From Hydrogenophilales bacterium (lineage in GTDB: Bacteria > Pseudomonadota > Gammaproteobacteria > Burkholderiales > Thiobacteraceae): a DNA stretch of 47,957 nucleotides. Each line of letters opens with the position of its first letter. The stretch's first letter is position 1. A program made the position numbers and the translations under genes. The stretch lies in contig JACRIU010000020.1 of the NCBI GenBank assembly GCA_016235775.1, positions 1 through 47,957 on the forward strand. The letters are read 5' to 3'. Positions 34,265-44,138 of this stretch are shown here, piece by piece. A model generated the notes under the pieces. The model worked only from the letters and a program-made list of their open reading frames with translations, ran no database searches and was not told the origin of the DNA.

Positions 34265-35095
34265 CTACGCGAACAAATTCAGCACCGCGTCCAGGCCGCC
34301 GTAATTGATGGCGTAGCGGGTCTGTGCGCGCACGACGGGTTTGGCGTGATAGGCGATGCCGATGCCGGCCTCGCCCAGCATTTTCAGATCGTTCGCGCCA
34401 TCGCCGATGCCGATCACTTGCGCCTTCTGCAAACCCAGATCGTCGCGCACTTGCTTTAGCCAATCCGCTTTGCCCTGGGCATCGACGATCTTGCCCAGCA
34501 CGCGGCCAGTCAGCTTCCCATCAATAATTTCCAGCACATTCGAGGCGGTATAGTCGAGATTGAGCCGGGCTTTCATCCGGTCGGTAAAGAAAGTGAAGCC
34601 GCCCGAGACCAGCAAGGTTTTGATACCGCGCTGTTGTAAGACATTGATAAAAGTTTCCGCACCGGGGGAGAGGCGCAGGCGTTCGTCGTATACCCGCTGC
34701 AAGGCACTGGCGTCAAGCCCGGCGAGTAGCGCCACGCGCTTGGTCAAGCTTTGCGCGAAATCCAGCTCGCCGCGCATGGCGGCCTCGGTGATCGCCGCCA
34801 CTTGGGGTTTGAGATTCATCATGTCGGCGATTTCGTCGATGCACTCGATGGTGATCAGAGTCGAATCCATATCCATCACCACCAGGCCGATTTGATCCAG
34901 GGTTTGTGTTTCCGGCACGAAGGCGTAATCCAGCCGGACGTTGGCGCACAGCGCTTCTATTTCGGGATGGGGGCTGGCAGGACTTAAGCGAAATACATTG
35001 GGGGCAATCTGCTCAATGCCATTCGCGCCGCTCAGCTTGGCGAGTTGTTTGAGATCATTGGTTTCGACGTTTTCGCCTTGGATGATGAGATGCAT
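34265..35095 (-). CDS. serB: Phosphoserine phosphatase SerB
   Basis: A 276-aa HAD-family enzyme catalysing the last step of serine synthesis. The nucleophile D75 lies in VVMDMDSTLI, motif II in LLVSGGFTFF, and motif III in IGIGDGANDLKML. An N-terminal ACT-like region (about 1-65) precedes the catalytic domain. The ATG at 35095 is chosen over an upstream TTG. It lies downstream of mfd on the same strand, with the inverted repeat IR2 between them. Confidence 0.95.
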   Translation of the reverse strand: MHLIIQGENVETNDLKQLAKLSGANGIEQIAPNVFRLSPASPHPEIEALCANVRLDYAFVPETQTLDQIGLVVMDMDSTLITIECIDEIADMMNLKPQVAAITEAAMRGELDFAQSLTKRVALLAGLDASALQRVYDERLRLSPGAETFINVLQQRGIKTLLVSGGFTFFTDRMKARLNLDYTASNVLEIIDGKLTGRVLGKIVDAQGKADWLKQVRDDLGLQKAQVIGIGDGANDLKMLGEAGIGIAYHAKPVVRAQTRYAINYGGLDAVLNLFA

Positions 35096-35123
35096 GTTTT
35101 TCACTTTCAACAACAAAAGATTG

Positions 35124-35196
35124 CACCACGGAGTACACAGAGTACACGGAGGAAAACAAAATCTTAAACTCCGTGACCTCGGTGTACTCCGTGGTG
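35124..35196. repeat. Long inverted repeat IR2 with iteron arms
   Basis: Arms of 28 nt (35124-35151 and 35169-35196) match at 25 of 28 positions around a 17-nt loop. Each arm holds three CAC units at 9-nt spacing, with CGGAGTA- or CAGAGTA-type bodies. It fills the mfd-serB spacer. Confidence 0.88.
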
Positions 35197-35208
35197 AAAG
35201 GTTTTAAA

Positions 35209-38200
35209 TTATGCCGCTAATTCTTTAAAAATTTCCTGCACCGCCTGCACGCGCCGCGCCGTGTCAGCGCTTGCGACGGTCACTTTGAGCTTGTCCGGTC
35301 CGGCGAGTTTGTAATGCTTTTTGGTTTGAATCAACTGAATGATCCGGCCAGGATCAATCGGCGGGTTGGGGATGAATTGTAGCGACACCGCATCGCTATG
35401 CGCATCGATGCGGCTGATGCCGAGCGGTTTGGCGGCGATGCGCAGGCGGTGCGTGTCGAGCAGGGTCTTGGCTTGCGCCGGTGGCAGGCCAAAGCGGTCG
35501 ATCAGCTCTTCGTGCATGGCGTCGAGCGCATCCTGCGTATCGCAATTGGCCAGGCGCTTGTAGATGACCAGCCGCTCGTGCACGTCGGCGCAGTAGTCGT
35601 TGGGCAGCAGGGCAGGGGCATGCAGATTGATCTCGGTGGTGATATGCAGCGGCGCGTCGATATCGGGTTCCTTGCCCGCTTTGAGCGCCTTGACCGCGCT
35701 ATTGAGCATTTCGCTATACAGCGTGAAGCCGATTTCCTGCATTTCGCCGCTTTGCGATTCGCCTAGCAACTCACCCGCGCCGCGAATTTCCAGATCATGC
35801 ATGGCCAGGTGAAAGCCGACCCCTAAGTCTTCCATCAACTGAATCGCTTCCAGGCGCTTCTTCGCGGCCGGGGTGAGTGCCGTGTCGGGCGGCGTGAGCA
35901 AATAAGCATAGGCTTGGTGATGCGAGCGGCCGACGCGCCCGCGCAGTTGGTGCATTTGGGCCAGGCCGAATTTATCCGCACGGTTCATGATGATGGTGTT
36001 GGCACTCGGCACGTCGATACCGGTTTCGATAATCGTGGTGCACAGCAGCACGTTGAAGCGCTGATGGTAGAAATCACGCATCACATGCTCCAGCTCGCGT
36101 TCGCGCATCTGGCCATGGGCGATGCTGATGCGCGCTTCAGGCAAGAGCTACTCCAGCTTTTCATGCATGTTGTGGATGGTTTCCACCTCGTTGTGCAGGA
36201 CATAGATTTGGCCGCCGCGCTTCAATTCGCGCAGCACGGCTTCGCGGATCAGGCCTTCGCTAAACGGGTGCACAAAGGTTTTGATCGACAGGCGTTTTTG
36301 CGGCGCGGTGGCGATCACGGAGAAATCACGCAAGCCATCCATCGACATCGACAGCGTGCGCGGGATGGGCGTCGCGGTGAGCGTCAGCACGTCCACTTCG
36401 GCGCGCAGCGCTTTCAAACGTTCTTTTTGCCGCACGCCGAAACGGTGCTCCTCATCGATGATCACCAAGCCCAGATTCTTGAACACGACATCTTTTTGGA
36501 TCAGGCGATGCGTGCCGATGATGATGTCGATCTTGCCCTCACTCAAGCCCTTGAGCGCTTCGGCCTGCTCCTTGGCGGAGCGAAAGCGCGACAACTCGGC
36601 CAGCTTCACCGGCCATTCGCCAAAGCGGTCGGAGAAAGTATTGAAATGCTGTTCCGCGAGCAGCGTGGTCGGCACCAGGATTGCGACCTGGCGGCCATCG
36701 GCCACGGCGAGGAAGGCGGCGCGCAAGGCCACCTCGGTCTTGCCGAAGCCGACATCGCCGCACACCAGGCGATCCATCGGCTTGCCATTGGTCATGTCTT
36801 CGATCACCGCCAGGATGGCGGCCGATTGATCCGGCGTCTCCTCGAAGGGGAAACCGGCGGCGAAGGCTTCGTAATCGTGCGGCTTGAGCTGGAAGGCATA
36901 GCCCTGCCGCGCCGCGCGCTGGGCGTAGAGATTGAGCAGCTCCGCCGCCGTGTCGCGCACTTGCTTCTGCGCTTTCTTCTTGGCTTTTTCCCACTGCCCG
37001 CTGCCGAGCCGATGCAGCGGCGCCGTTTCCGGTGCGCCGCCGCTGTAGCGGCTGATCAGGTGCAGGCTCGCCACCGGCACGTACAGCTTGTCGCCGCCAG
37101 CGTATTCCAGATGTAGAAACTCAGTTTCACCCTCGCCCAAATCGAGCGTGACCAGCCCCAGATAATGGCCGATGCCGTGCTCTTCATGCACTACCGGGTC
37201 GCCCACGCGCACTTCGGATAAATCGCGCAGCAAGTGCTCCGAGCTGGTTTTGCGCACTTCGCGCAATCGCGCTTGGCGCACTTGCAAGGCATACAGCTCA
37301 CTCTCGGTGACCAGCGCGATTTTCTCGCTTGGCAGGACAAAGCCTTGGCTCACCGGCAGCGCGGCGAGCATGACGCGCTCCGCGCTGGTGTTGAACGCCG
37401 CATAGTTGTCGCACAGCGCCGGGTGAATGCCCTGTTCGGCGAATAACTGCGCCATGGTCTCGCGCCGCCCCAGGCTTTCCGCTGCGATCAGCACCCGGCC
37501 ATCGAATTGACTAAGGAATCCTTGTAATTGGGCAAGCGGCAGATCCGCGCGCCGGTCCACATGAATCGGCGGCAAAGATGCGGTGGCGCAGGCGACGGTA
37601 TGCGCGGGCAATTCCGCGCCTTCGATCAACTCGATGCGCGGGAATGCCTTGAGCTGCCCGAACAACTGATCGGTGGATAAAAATAAATCTTCCGGCGGCA
37701 ACAGCGGCCGCTCACGGTCGCCACGCAACAACTCATAGCGCGAACGGGTGTCGCGCCAAAATTGATCCGCCGCCTCCTGCACCCCGCGATGCAGGCACAG
37801 CAGCGGCTCGGGCGGCAGATAATCCAGGAGCGTTGCCGTCGTCTCAAAAAACAGCGGCAAGTAATACTCGATGCCGGGGGGGGCTACGCCATTGCTCACG
37901 TCTTTATACAAGCGGCACTTCGATGGATCGCCTTCGAATTGATCGCGAAACTTTTGGCGGAAGTTGCTGATGCCGGCTTCGTTTAACGGGAACTCGCGCG
38001 CCGGCAACAGCCGCACTTCTTTCACCGGGTAGATGCTGCGCTGGGTATCGACGTCGAAGGTGCGCAGGGTGTCGATTTCATTGTCGAACAAGTCGATGCG
38101 ATAGGGCACGGTGCTGCCCATGGGGAACAAATCGATCACCCCGCCGCGCACGCTGTATTCGCCCGGCGCTTGGACTTGGGTAACGTGGGTGTAAGAGGCC

Positions 38201-38643
38201 AATGTCAGCTGTTTGCGCAAGCCATCCACATCCAGCTTCTCGCCCTGCTTGAGAAAGAAAGTATGCGCCGCCAAAAACGCCAATGGCGGCAGCCGATACA
38301 GCGCGGTGGTCACCGGCACCAGCGCGATGTCGAATTGATTGCGGCTGATCTGGTTCAGCGTCGCCAGCCGCTCCGAGGTCAAATCCTGATGCGGCGAGAA
38401 TTTATCGTAAGGTAACGTCTCCCAATCCGGCAGCAAATGCACCGACAGGCTGGGGTCGAAACAGGGGATTTCATCCTTCAAACGCTGCGCATCGAGCGCC
38501 GAGGCGGTCAGCACCAGGACCGGTTTTTTTGCCTGCGCCAATTCGGCCAAAGCGAGCGCATCGGCGCTGCCGGTCAGACCGGAATAGCGCCGAAACTGGC
38601 CGGGAAGGGGGAGGGGGCCAGGAAGCAGATTGGCAAGTAGCAT
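35209..38643 (-). pseudogene. mfd: Transcription-repair coupling factor Mfd, interrupted by an in-frame TAG
   Basis: Together the two parts give about 1144 codons, the size of E. coli Mfd (1148 aa), a DNA translocase that removes stalled RNA polymerase and recruits UvrA. The first 831 residues contain the UvrB-like region, the RNA-polymerase-interacting domain (GDPVVHEEHGIGHYLGLV), Walker A GDVGFGKTE (about residue 628) and DEEH (about 729). A TAG at 36150-36148 follows EKLE. The same frame then continues LLPEARISIAHGQM with the remaining translocase motifs (CTTIIETGID, QLRGRVGRSHHQAYAYLLTP, HDLEIRGAGELLGESQSG) and the C-terminal D7 domain. By comparison with E. coli, the stop stands where a glutamate is expected (GAG to TAG). 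There is no frameshift. It may be a true mutation or a sequencing error. Confidence 0.9.
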
Positions 38644-38661
38644 GGCAGGCGAAAAGCCGTG

Positions 38662-38667
38662 ATTATA
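38662..38667 (-). promoter_or_regulatory. Possible -10 element upstream of mfd
   Basis: TATAAT on the minus strand, 18 nt before the mfd ATG. No good -35 box is seen. If used, the leader would be only about 12 nt, and no Shine-Dalgarno sequence is visible. Confidence 0.3.
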
Positions 38668-38768
38668 AACGAAAGCCGATCCAGGCCAGGCTTTGACCGA
38701 AGGGCGATATTCCCAATTGCGATGAATTGTTCACTTGATTTTTCCGTGAATGAAACCATTATAAAAAC

Positions 38769-39398
38769 ATGTCCTTCAACAATCGCATCGACGCGGCCGA
38801 CCAGCTAGCCGCCAAGCTCAGCCCCTATCGCGGGCAGCATCCGCTTGTACTGGCCATCCCCCGCGGCGCCGTGCCCATGGCCAAACGCATTGCCGAAACG
38901 CTGCAAGGCGACTTGGATGTGGTGCTGGTGCGCAAGCTGGGCGCGCCCTATAACGCAGAGTTTGCCGTCGGTTCGGTAGATGAAAGCGGCTGGACCTATG
39001 TTTCGGAATATGCGAGTTCGGCCGGTGCGACGCCGGCCTATATCGAACAGGAAAAAACGCGCCAGATGGAAACCATGCGCAAGCGCCGCGCCCAGTACAC
39101 ACCGATCCGGCCGCCGATCGATCCGGCCGGGCGCATCGTGATCGTGGTGGATGATGGCCTGGCCACCGGCGCCACCATGATCTCCGCGCTGCATTCGCTG
39201 CGCGCCAAGAGCACGGCCAAGCTCATTTGCGCCGTGCCGGTCGCACCACCCGAGACGATCGAAAAAGTGGCAGGGTATTGCGATGAAGTCGTATGCCTGG
39301 AAACGCCCTATGATTTTCGGGCGGTCGGGCAGTTTTACCGCGAATTTCCGCAGGTGGAAGATGAGGAAGTGATTGAGATTCTGAAGCAGGCTACTTAA
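38769..39398 (+). CDS. Phosphoribosyltransferase-domain protein
   Basis: A 209-aa protein with a type I phosphoribosyltransferase fold. The PRPP-binding loop is VVDDGLATGATM (about 125-136). Other parts typical of this uncharacterised subgroup are LAIPRGAVPMAKRIAE, LVRKLGAPYNAEFAVGSVDE and VCLETPYDFRAVGQFYREF. Specificity for a purine or another acceptor cannot be read from the sequence. It is divergent from mfd and convergent with the HlyD-type adaptor gene. Confidence 0.88.
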   Translation: MSFNNRIDAADQLAAKLSPYRGQHPLVLAIPRGAVPMAKRIAETLQGDLDVVLVRKLGAPYNAEFAVGSVDESGWTYVSEYASSAGATPAYIEQEKTRQMETMRKRRAQYTPIRPPIDPAGRIVIVVDDGLATGATMISALHSLRAKSTAKLICAVPVAPPETIEKVAGYCDEVVCLETPYDFRAVGQFYREFPQVEDEEVIEILKQAT

Positions 39399-39399
39399 C

Positions 39400-40593
39400 T
39401 CAACGCACTTTCACCCGCCCACCATCCACGATCTTGTCATCGGGATGCGTAATCACCTTATCTCCCGCTTTGATTCCCGAGAGCGCCTGCACGATCAGCC
39501 CCGCGCGTTGGCCGACTTCAAGCGGCCGGGTTTGGGCGCGGCCATTTTCCACCACGAATACCGCCCAGCCACTATTGAGGCGGAACAGGGCGCTGGCGGG
39601 AATTTGCAAAACCTCCGCGCCTTCCCAGATCACGATGCGCGCTTCCACTCGGTAGCCATCGCCCAGGCGGCGCCACACTTCGCGCGCAGAGGTAATGTCG
39701 GCGATCACTCGCACGCGTTGCTCTTCTACGCCGAGCGCGGAGACTTTGGTAAAGCCGGCGGGCTCGATCACGCGTACCGCGCCTTGCAGCGTCTTGTCTC
39801 CCCCCCAACGATCCAGCAGCACTTTAGAGCCGGGCGCAATTTGCACCGCATGGGTGGAGAGCACCTCCACTTCCACCTCTAAAGTTTCCGGGTTGCCGAT
39901 CTCGATCAAAGACTGACCCGCCTGTACCATTCCCTCGCTCTCATGCACCAACTTCAGCACGTAGGCATCGGCCGGCGCGTGCACGCTCAATATCTCGGCG
40001 GATTTGCCGGCTTGCAGCTTGCTCGTATTGGCGAGCGCCGCGCGTGCGGTTTCAAACTGGAAGCGTGAAACATTGATGGCATGCTCAGCCGCCATTTGCG
40101 CGGCCTGGGTGCGGCTGACTTCCGAGCGCGTCTTATCCAAGGCCTGCTCGGAAATGAAATTGGCCGTGCGCAGCGACTCGGTGCGTTGCAACTCCTGGCG
40201 CGCCAGATCGGCTTGCGCGGCGGCGGCGCGGGCATTCTCGCGCGCAGCGGCGACAGCAGCCTGTGCGGCATTCACTTGGGCTTGTGCTTGCGCACGCGAA
40301 CGCGGGTCGAGCGCATCCGAGCGTGCCGGCTCGATCTGGGCTAACACCTGGCCTTGCTTGATTGCATCACCTACATGCAGATCGATGCGCCGGGCGTAAC
40401 CCGACATGGGTGTAGAGACCACATAGCGCGCCATGACCCGTGTCTTGCCTTCTTCTTCGATCGTGACAGCGAGTGGCCCTTTAGTCGCGGCAGTAACATC
40501 CACTGCCACGGCGCGCGGCATAAAGCCATAGACCAAGCCGCCCGCGAGTGCGAGGCCGAGAAGGGTGATGCCGATGCGTGCGCGCAATTGCAT
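39400..40593 (-). CDS. HlyD/MacA-type periplasmic adaptor of an ABC exporter
   Basis: A 397-aa membrane-fusion protein. One N-terminal membrane anchor (about 7-26, IGITLLGLALAGGLVYGF) precedes a lipoyl-like half-motif (RIDLHVGDAIKQGQVLAQIE), a long alpha-hairpin (about 90-190, Ala/Gln/Arg-rich), the second lipoyl half and beta-barrel domains (LVHESEGMVQAGQSLIEIGN), and the C-terminal GIKAGDKVITHPDDKIVDGG. The frame is open up to 40779, but that part runs through a palindromic repeat and into the permease gene, so the ATG before the membrane anchor is used. Third gene of the ATPase-permease-adaptor operon. The exported substrate is unknown. Confidence 0.87.
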   Translation of the reverse strand: MQLRARIGITLLGLALAGGLVYGFMPRAVAVDVTAATKGPLAVTIEEEGKTRVMARYVVSTPMSGYARRIDLHVGDAIKQGQVLAQIEPARSDALDPRSRAQAQAQVNAAQAAVAAARENARAAAAQADLARQELQRTESLRTANFISEQALDKTRSEVSRTQAAQMAAEHAINVSRFQFETARAALANTSKLQAGKSAEILSVHAPADAYVLKLVHESEGMVQAGQSLIEIGNPETLEVEVEVLSTHAVQIAPGSKVLLDRWGGDKTLQGAVRVIEPAGFTKVSALGVEEQRVRVIADITSAREVWRRLGDGYRVEARIVIWEGAEVLQIPASALFRLNSGWAVFVVENGRAQTRPLEVGQRAGLIVQALSGIKAGDKVITHPDDKIVDGGRVKVR

Positions 40594-40640
40594 GACTAGA
40601 TTTATTCCTAAACGTTTAACAAAAAAATTTCTCACCATGT

Positions 40641-40702
40641 CGTAGGGGCGAGGCATGCCTCGCCCGATGAAAATATCGGGTCGGGCATGCCCGACCCCTA
40701 CG
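40641..40702. repeat. Palindromic GC-rich repeat between permease and adaptor genes
   Basis: Arms at 40641-40668 and 40675-40702 form an imperfect inverted repeat; each arm contains its own smaller palindrome (GAGGCATGCCTC; CGGGCATGCCCG). The outer ends are CGTAGGGG and CCCCTACG. It lies inside the exporter operon. Confidence 0.85.
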
Positions 40703-40724
40703 ATGTGGCGTACGGGTTGTAACC

Positions 40725-43094
40725 CTATTCCCGAGTCTTCAGCACCGCCACCAAATCCAACTGCCCAAGCCGCCGCCATATCAGCAAGCCCGACACCAAG
40801 GCCGACGCCACCACCACTGCTGCCCCCATCGCATAGTTGCTCGGGTTCAAAATCAGCGGCAGCCGGTACAGATCATTCTCGAAGGCTTGCACCAAGATGC
40901 TGACCAAACCAACACCCAACAAGAATCCAACCGGGATCGCGGCCAGGGTCAGCAGCCCCAGTTCACCGAGCAGGATATAGGCGATCTCGCCTTGGGTGAA
41001 GCCTAGCACACGCAGGCTGGCCAACTCGCGCCCCCGCTCCGAGAGCGCGATGCGCGCGCTGTTGTACACCACGCCGAAGCCGATGCTCGCGGCGAGTATG
41101 GTTGAGATCATGTTGTAGAACAGCACGAATTCGCCGATGGTGGCGTAGAAGCTCTGGATCGCGGCGGCGTTGGCGACCAAGCCCAGCACGCGCGGCCGAT
41201 CATGCAATTTTTCGTAAACGGCTTTTTCTTCACCGGGCTCAATCGCCAGATAAGCGCCGGAGACCACATTGCCCTCGCGCATCAGCGCATTGAGCGAATC
41301 ATGCTGCATATAAGCCGACACGCCCAGATATTGCTGGGTGATACCCAGCACCGGCACTTGCCGTACCGGGCGGCTGCCTTCCAGCACCTCCACCGTGAGC
41401 ATATCGCCCGGCTTAACATGCAAAATATTGTTGGCCAAGTGGCCGGTGAGCACCACGCCATTCGGCGGCACTTGGATCGGTTGCAGGCGGCTATCGAGCG
41501 AGCGATGCAGTTGGCCTTCCGGCACAATGCCGTAAACGGCAGTGCGGTAACTGTATTGGCGATGCCGCAGAATCGTCGGTACATCGCGAAAGCCCTCTAC
41601 ATGCTCCACGCCCGGCAGGGCGGCCAGCTCATGCAAGGCGCGGCCCGAAGTGGGCTCGATGAAGGCCAGCGCCAAGTCCTCGCGCGCAGCCTGGCGGAAC
41701 TGCACATCCACCATGAAGTCGATCGCGCCTTTCTGATAATTGCCCACCATCATCAGCGCGCAAGCGCAGGCAATACCCAGCACCGTCAGCAGCGATTTGA
41801 TTGGGCGGCGTTCGATATGGCGCAAGATCATGCGCGTGGGCGCCTTGAGCCAGCGCTGAAAACCGATGCGCTCCGCCAGGGTGGCGCGATAGGCCACCGG
41901 CATCTCCGGGCGCATGCCTTCGGCGGGTGGCAGGCGCACCGCGCGCGCAACAGAAAACAGCGTGCCGCTGATCGCCGCCGCCATCGTGACCGCCAGCGAC
42001 ATCAGGATCACGCCCGCATCGATCCGATAGTCGAGGTAGGGGAAGCGAAACGTCGTCTCCGTATACACATTGGATAGGCCCTGGCCGAACCAAGCGCCCA
42101 AAGCCACGCCGCCCGCCACGCCCAACAGCACCATTAACAGCACCAGTTTCACGAAGTGCCAGCCGATGGCGAAATAGGTATAGCCGAATGCTTTGAGCGT
42201 CGCGATCTGCTCCCGCTGCAAGGCGATGAGACGGCTCACCACCACATTGAGCAAGAAAGCCGCCACGCCGAGAAAGATGGCGGGGAAAATCGTGGCGGTG
42301 GTCTGCAACTGCTTCAACTCTTCGCTGAGAAAACGATTGGAGAATTGATCCTTGCGCCCATAAGCCCCGGTGCCGCCATAGGCGCCGAGGATCGCGTCCG
42401 CACGGTCGAGCACCTCTTGCACCTGTGCACCCTTGCTCAGGGTCAGCGTCACATTGTTGAACGCACCGGCCACGTCATAGGCGGCGGCCAAGGCGTGACG
42501 GCCCATCCACAACACGCCATAGCGCTTAAAGTCGGGGAACAAGGCGCCGGGCGCGATCTGATAAACATATTCCGGCGATACCGCGACGCCCACAATCGTC
42601 AACAGCTTGCGCTTGCCGTTGATGATGGCGGCGAGCTTGTTGCCGGGCTGCAGATGATGCGCATCGGCGAACGTATCCGAGAGCACCACCTCATCCGGAC
42701 TATAGGGCTGCACCATACGTCCCCGTTTCATGTACAGCGTGTTGAGCAGCGGCTCGCCGTTATCCGGCACCGAGAGCAAGAGGCCGGTGATGGGGTCGGT
42801 GAAGTTTTCCACTTCCAGTTTCACCCCCGCGATCACCCGCGTTTCCAGATGGGTCACGCCGGGGATAGCACGCAGGCGTTCGGCCACCGGCTCGGGCGCA
42901 CGCTTCAGATTGGCGAACACCTCGGCGAAGCGGTATTCACGATAGAAACGGTCGCGGGTCATGACCAGCGAATCGTAGGTGGAGAGCGACATCACCAGCG
43001 TCGCCACCCCGCCCATGATCACCGCCGCGATAGCCAACACTTGGCCGCGCAGGTGCCAGAGATCGCGAAGCAGTTTTCGGTCGAGTGCGCGCAT
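40725..43094 (-). CDS. ABC transporter permease, FtsX/MacB type
   Basis: A 789-aa membrane protein. One N-terminal membrane segment (about 18-38, [19 protein letters not shown]) and a large periplasmic domain precede a first FtsX-like membrane block (about 280-420, [20 protein letters not shown]). A second periplasmic region and a second FtsX block (about 660-780) follow. The duplicated arrangement resembles permeases of lipid or lipoprotein transport and of DevC/MacB-type exporters. The frame is open upstream into the inverted repeat IR3; the ATG at 43094 ([18 protein letters not shown]) is the natural start. It lies between the ATPase and adaptor genes. Confidence 0.9.
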   Translation of the reverse strand: MRALDRKLLRDLWHLRGQVLAIAAVIMGGVATLVMSLSTYDSLVMTRDRFYREYRFAEVFANLKRAPEPVAERLRAIPGVTHLETRVIAGVKLEVENFTDPITGLLLSVPDNGEPLLNTLYMKRGRMVQPYSPDEVVLSDTFADAHHLQPGNKLAAIINGKRKLLTIVGVAVSPEYVYQIAPGALFPDFKRYGVLWMGRHALAAAYDVAGAFNNVTLTLSKGAQVQEVLDRADAILGAYGGTGAYGRKDQFSNRFLSEELKQLQTTATIFPAIFLGVAAFLLNVVVSRLIALQREQIATLKAFGYTYFAIGWHFVKLVLLMVLLGVAGGVALGAWFGQGLSNVYTETTFRFPYLDYRIDAGVILMSLAVTMAAAISGTLFSVARAVRLPPAEGMRPEMPVAYRATLAERIGFQRWLKAPTRMILRHIERRPIKSLLTVLGIACACALMMVGNYQKGAIDFMVDVQFRQAAREDLALAFIEPTSGRALHELAALPGVEHVEGFRDVPTILRHRQYSYRTAVYGIVPEGQLHRSLDSRLQPIQVPPNGVVLTGHLANNILHVKPGDMLTVEVLEGSRPVRQVPVLGITQQYLGVSAYMQHDSLNALMREGNVVSGAYLAIEPGEEKAVYEKLHDRPRVLGLVANAAAIQSFYATIGEFVLFYNMISTILAASIGFGVVYNSARIALSERGRELASLRVLGFTQGEIAYILLGELGLLTLAAIPVGFLLGVGLVSILVQAFENDLYRLPLILNPSNYAMGAAVVVASALVSGLLIWRRLGQLDLVAVLKTRE

Positions 43095-43137
43095 GGGATG
43101 CCTGTCAAACAAAGATTTCAAATGCCAAGAAAATCTT

Positions 43138-43225
43138 GCCACAGAGATCACAGAGGACACAGAGAAAAACAAATACGTGTTGAAGCGGCTACGCCTCCCT
43201 CTGTGCCCTCTGTGATCTCTGTGGC
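43138..43225. repeat. Long inverted repeat IR3 with iteron arms
   Basis: Arms of 27 nt (43138-43164 and 43199-43225) match at 26 of 27 positions around a 34-nt loop. Each arm holds three CACAGAG units at 9-nt spacing. It lies between the ATPase and permease genes of the exporter operon. Confidence 0.9.
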
Positions 43226-43256
43226 TAAATTTGTTTTTTAGTCGTGCTAGCCGCCC

Positions 43257-43970
43257 TTACCAAGACAACTCCCGCGCAGCCTTCTTCACGGCGTTGCGGT
43301 GCATCTCGGCGATGTGCCCATCCGATAAGCGAATCACCCGATCCGCCATATCGGCGATACCCGCGTTGTGCGTGATCAGCACCGTCAGCGTGCCGAGTTC
43401 GCGGTTTACCTTTTCCAATACTTCCAGCACCACTACCCCCGTGGTCGAATCGAGCGCCCCGGTTGGTTCATCGCACAACAGCACCGCAGGGTTTTTCGCC
43501 ACGGCGCGGGCGATGGCCACGCGCTGCTGTTCGCCACCGGATAGCTGAGCGGGGAAGTGATCCAAGCGTTCGCCCAGGCCCACCAGGCGCAGCGCCTCTT
43601 CAGGGCGCATGGGCGAGGCGGCGATCTCGGTTACCGCCGCCACATTCTCACGCGCGGTGAGGCTGGGGATCAGGTTGTAAAACTGAAACACAAAACCGAC
43701 ATGTTCGCGCCGGAAGCGCGTGAGTTCCGCCTCGGTCGCACCGGTGAGCGTGTGATCGAGATAACTCACCTCGCCGCTGGTGGGCACATCCAGCCCGCCC
43801 AGGATATTCAGCAGCGTCGATTTGCCGCTGCCCGAAGGCCCGAGCAGCACCACCAGCTCACCGCGATACAGTTCCAAATCGATGCCGCGCAAGGCATGCA
43901 CCTCCACCTCGCCCATGCGATAGATTTTGGAGAGCTGGCGTGCAACGAAGATAGGCGGGGTGTTATTCAT
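43257..43970 (-). CDS. ABC exporter ATPase (LolD/MacB/DevA type)
   Basis: A 237-aa ATPase subunit with Walker [10 protein letters not shown] (44-52), signature [19 protein letters not shown], Walker [12 protein letters not shown] and the H-loop in LTVLITHN. The sequence type (GxLDxPTSGEV, [14 protein letters not shown]) is that of the LolD/MacB/DevA group, which powers tripartite export or lipoprotein release. First gene of the minus-strand operon that continues with the permease and the HlyD-type adaptor. Confidence 0.93.
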   Translation of the reverse strand: MNNTPPIFVARQLSKIYRMGEVEVHALRGIDLELYRGELVVLLGPSGSGKSTLLNILGGLDVPTSGEVSYLDHTLTGATEAELTRFRREHVGFVFQFYNLIPSLTARENVAAVTEIAASPMRPEEALRLVGLGERLDHFPAQLSGGEQQRVAIARAVAKNPAVLLCDEPTGALDSTTGVVVLEVLEKVNRELGTLTVLITHNAGIADMADRVIRLSDGHIAEMHRNAVKKAARELSW

Positions 43971-44008
43971 TACAGTTTGAGGTTAGTGCAATCGCGTCCT
44001 AGCGTCCA

Positions 44009-44092
44009 CCTCTCCCCCAGCCCCTCTCCGCCAGCGGAGAGGGGATAAATATTCCCTCGCCCCGCTTGCGGGGAGAGGGCTAGGGAGAGGGG
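44009..44092. repeat. GC-rich double-hairpin repeat (divergent spacer)
   Basis: Two hairpins, CCCCTCTCCGC-ca-GCGGAGAGGGG (44021-44044) and one built on CCCCGC-tt-GCGGGG (about 44054-44092). The C-rich/G-rich composition and the TAGGGAGAGGGG ending relate it to the elements at 3912 and 21913. It lies between the exporter ATPase gene and the divergent amino-acid-type ABC ATPase gene. Confidence 0.7.
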
Positions 44093-44123
44093 AAATGGGG
44101 AGAAGGCGAGCCATCTAACCCAC

Positions 44124-44132
44124 TGCTATACT
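44124..44132 (+). promoter_or_regulatory. Extended -10 promoter, possibly for a leaderless mRNA
   Basis: TGCTATACT: an extended -10 element (TATACT at 44127-44132) ending only six nt before the ATG at 44139. The expected transcription start would coincide with the start codon. No Shine-Dalgarno sequence is present (the ATG is preceded by a C-run). Confidence 0.4.
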
Positions 44133-44138
44133 CCCCCC

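Noticed and set aside
36140-36150. mfd as two separate genes or as a frameshift
   Set aside because: The frame is unchanged across the stop, and the second part starts in the middle of a conserved translocase domain without a ribosome binding site, so it is one gene with a nonsense codon.
40594-40779. N-terminal extension of the HlyD-type adaptor
   Set aside because: It reads through a palindromic repeat and into the end of the permease gene; the membrane anchor starts just after the ATG at 40593.
43095-43172. N-terminal extension of the ABC permease
   Set aside because: It runs into the inverted repeat IR3; the family-typical N-terminus begins at 43094.
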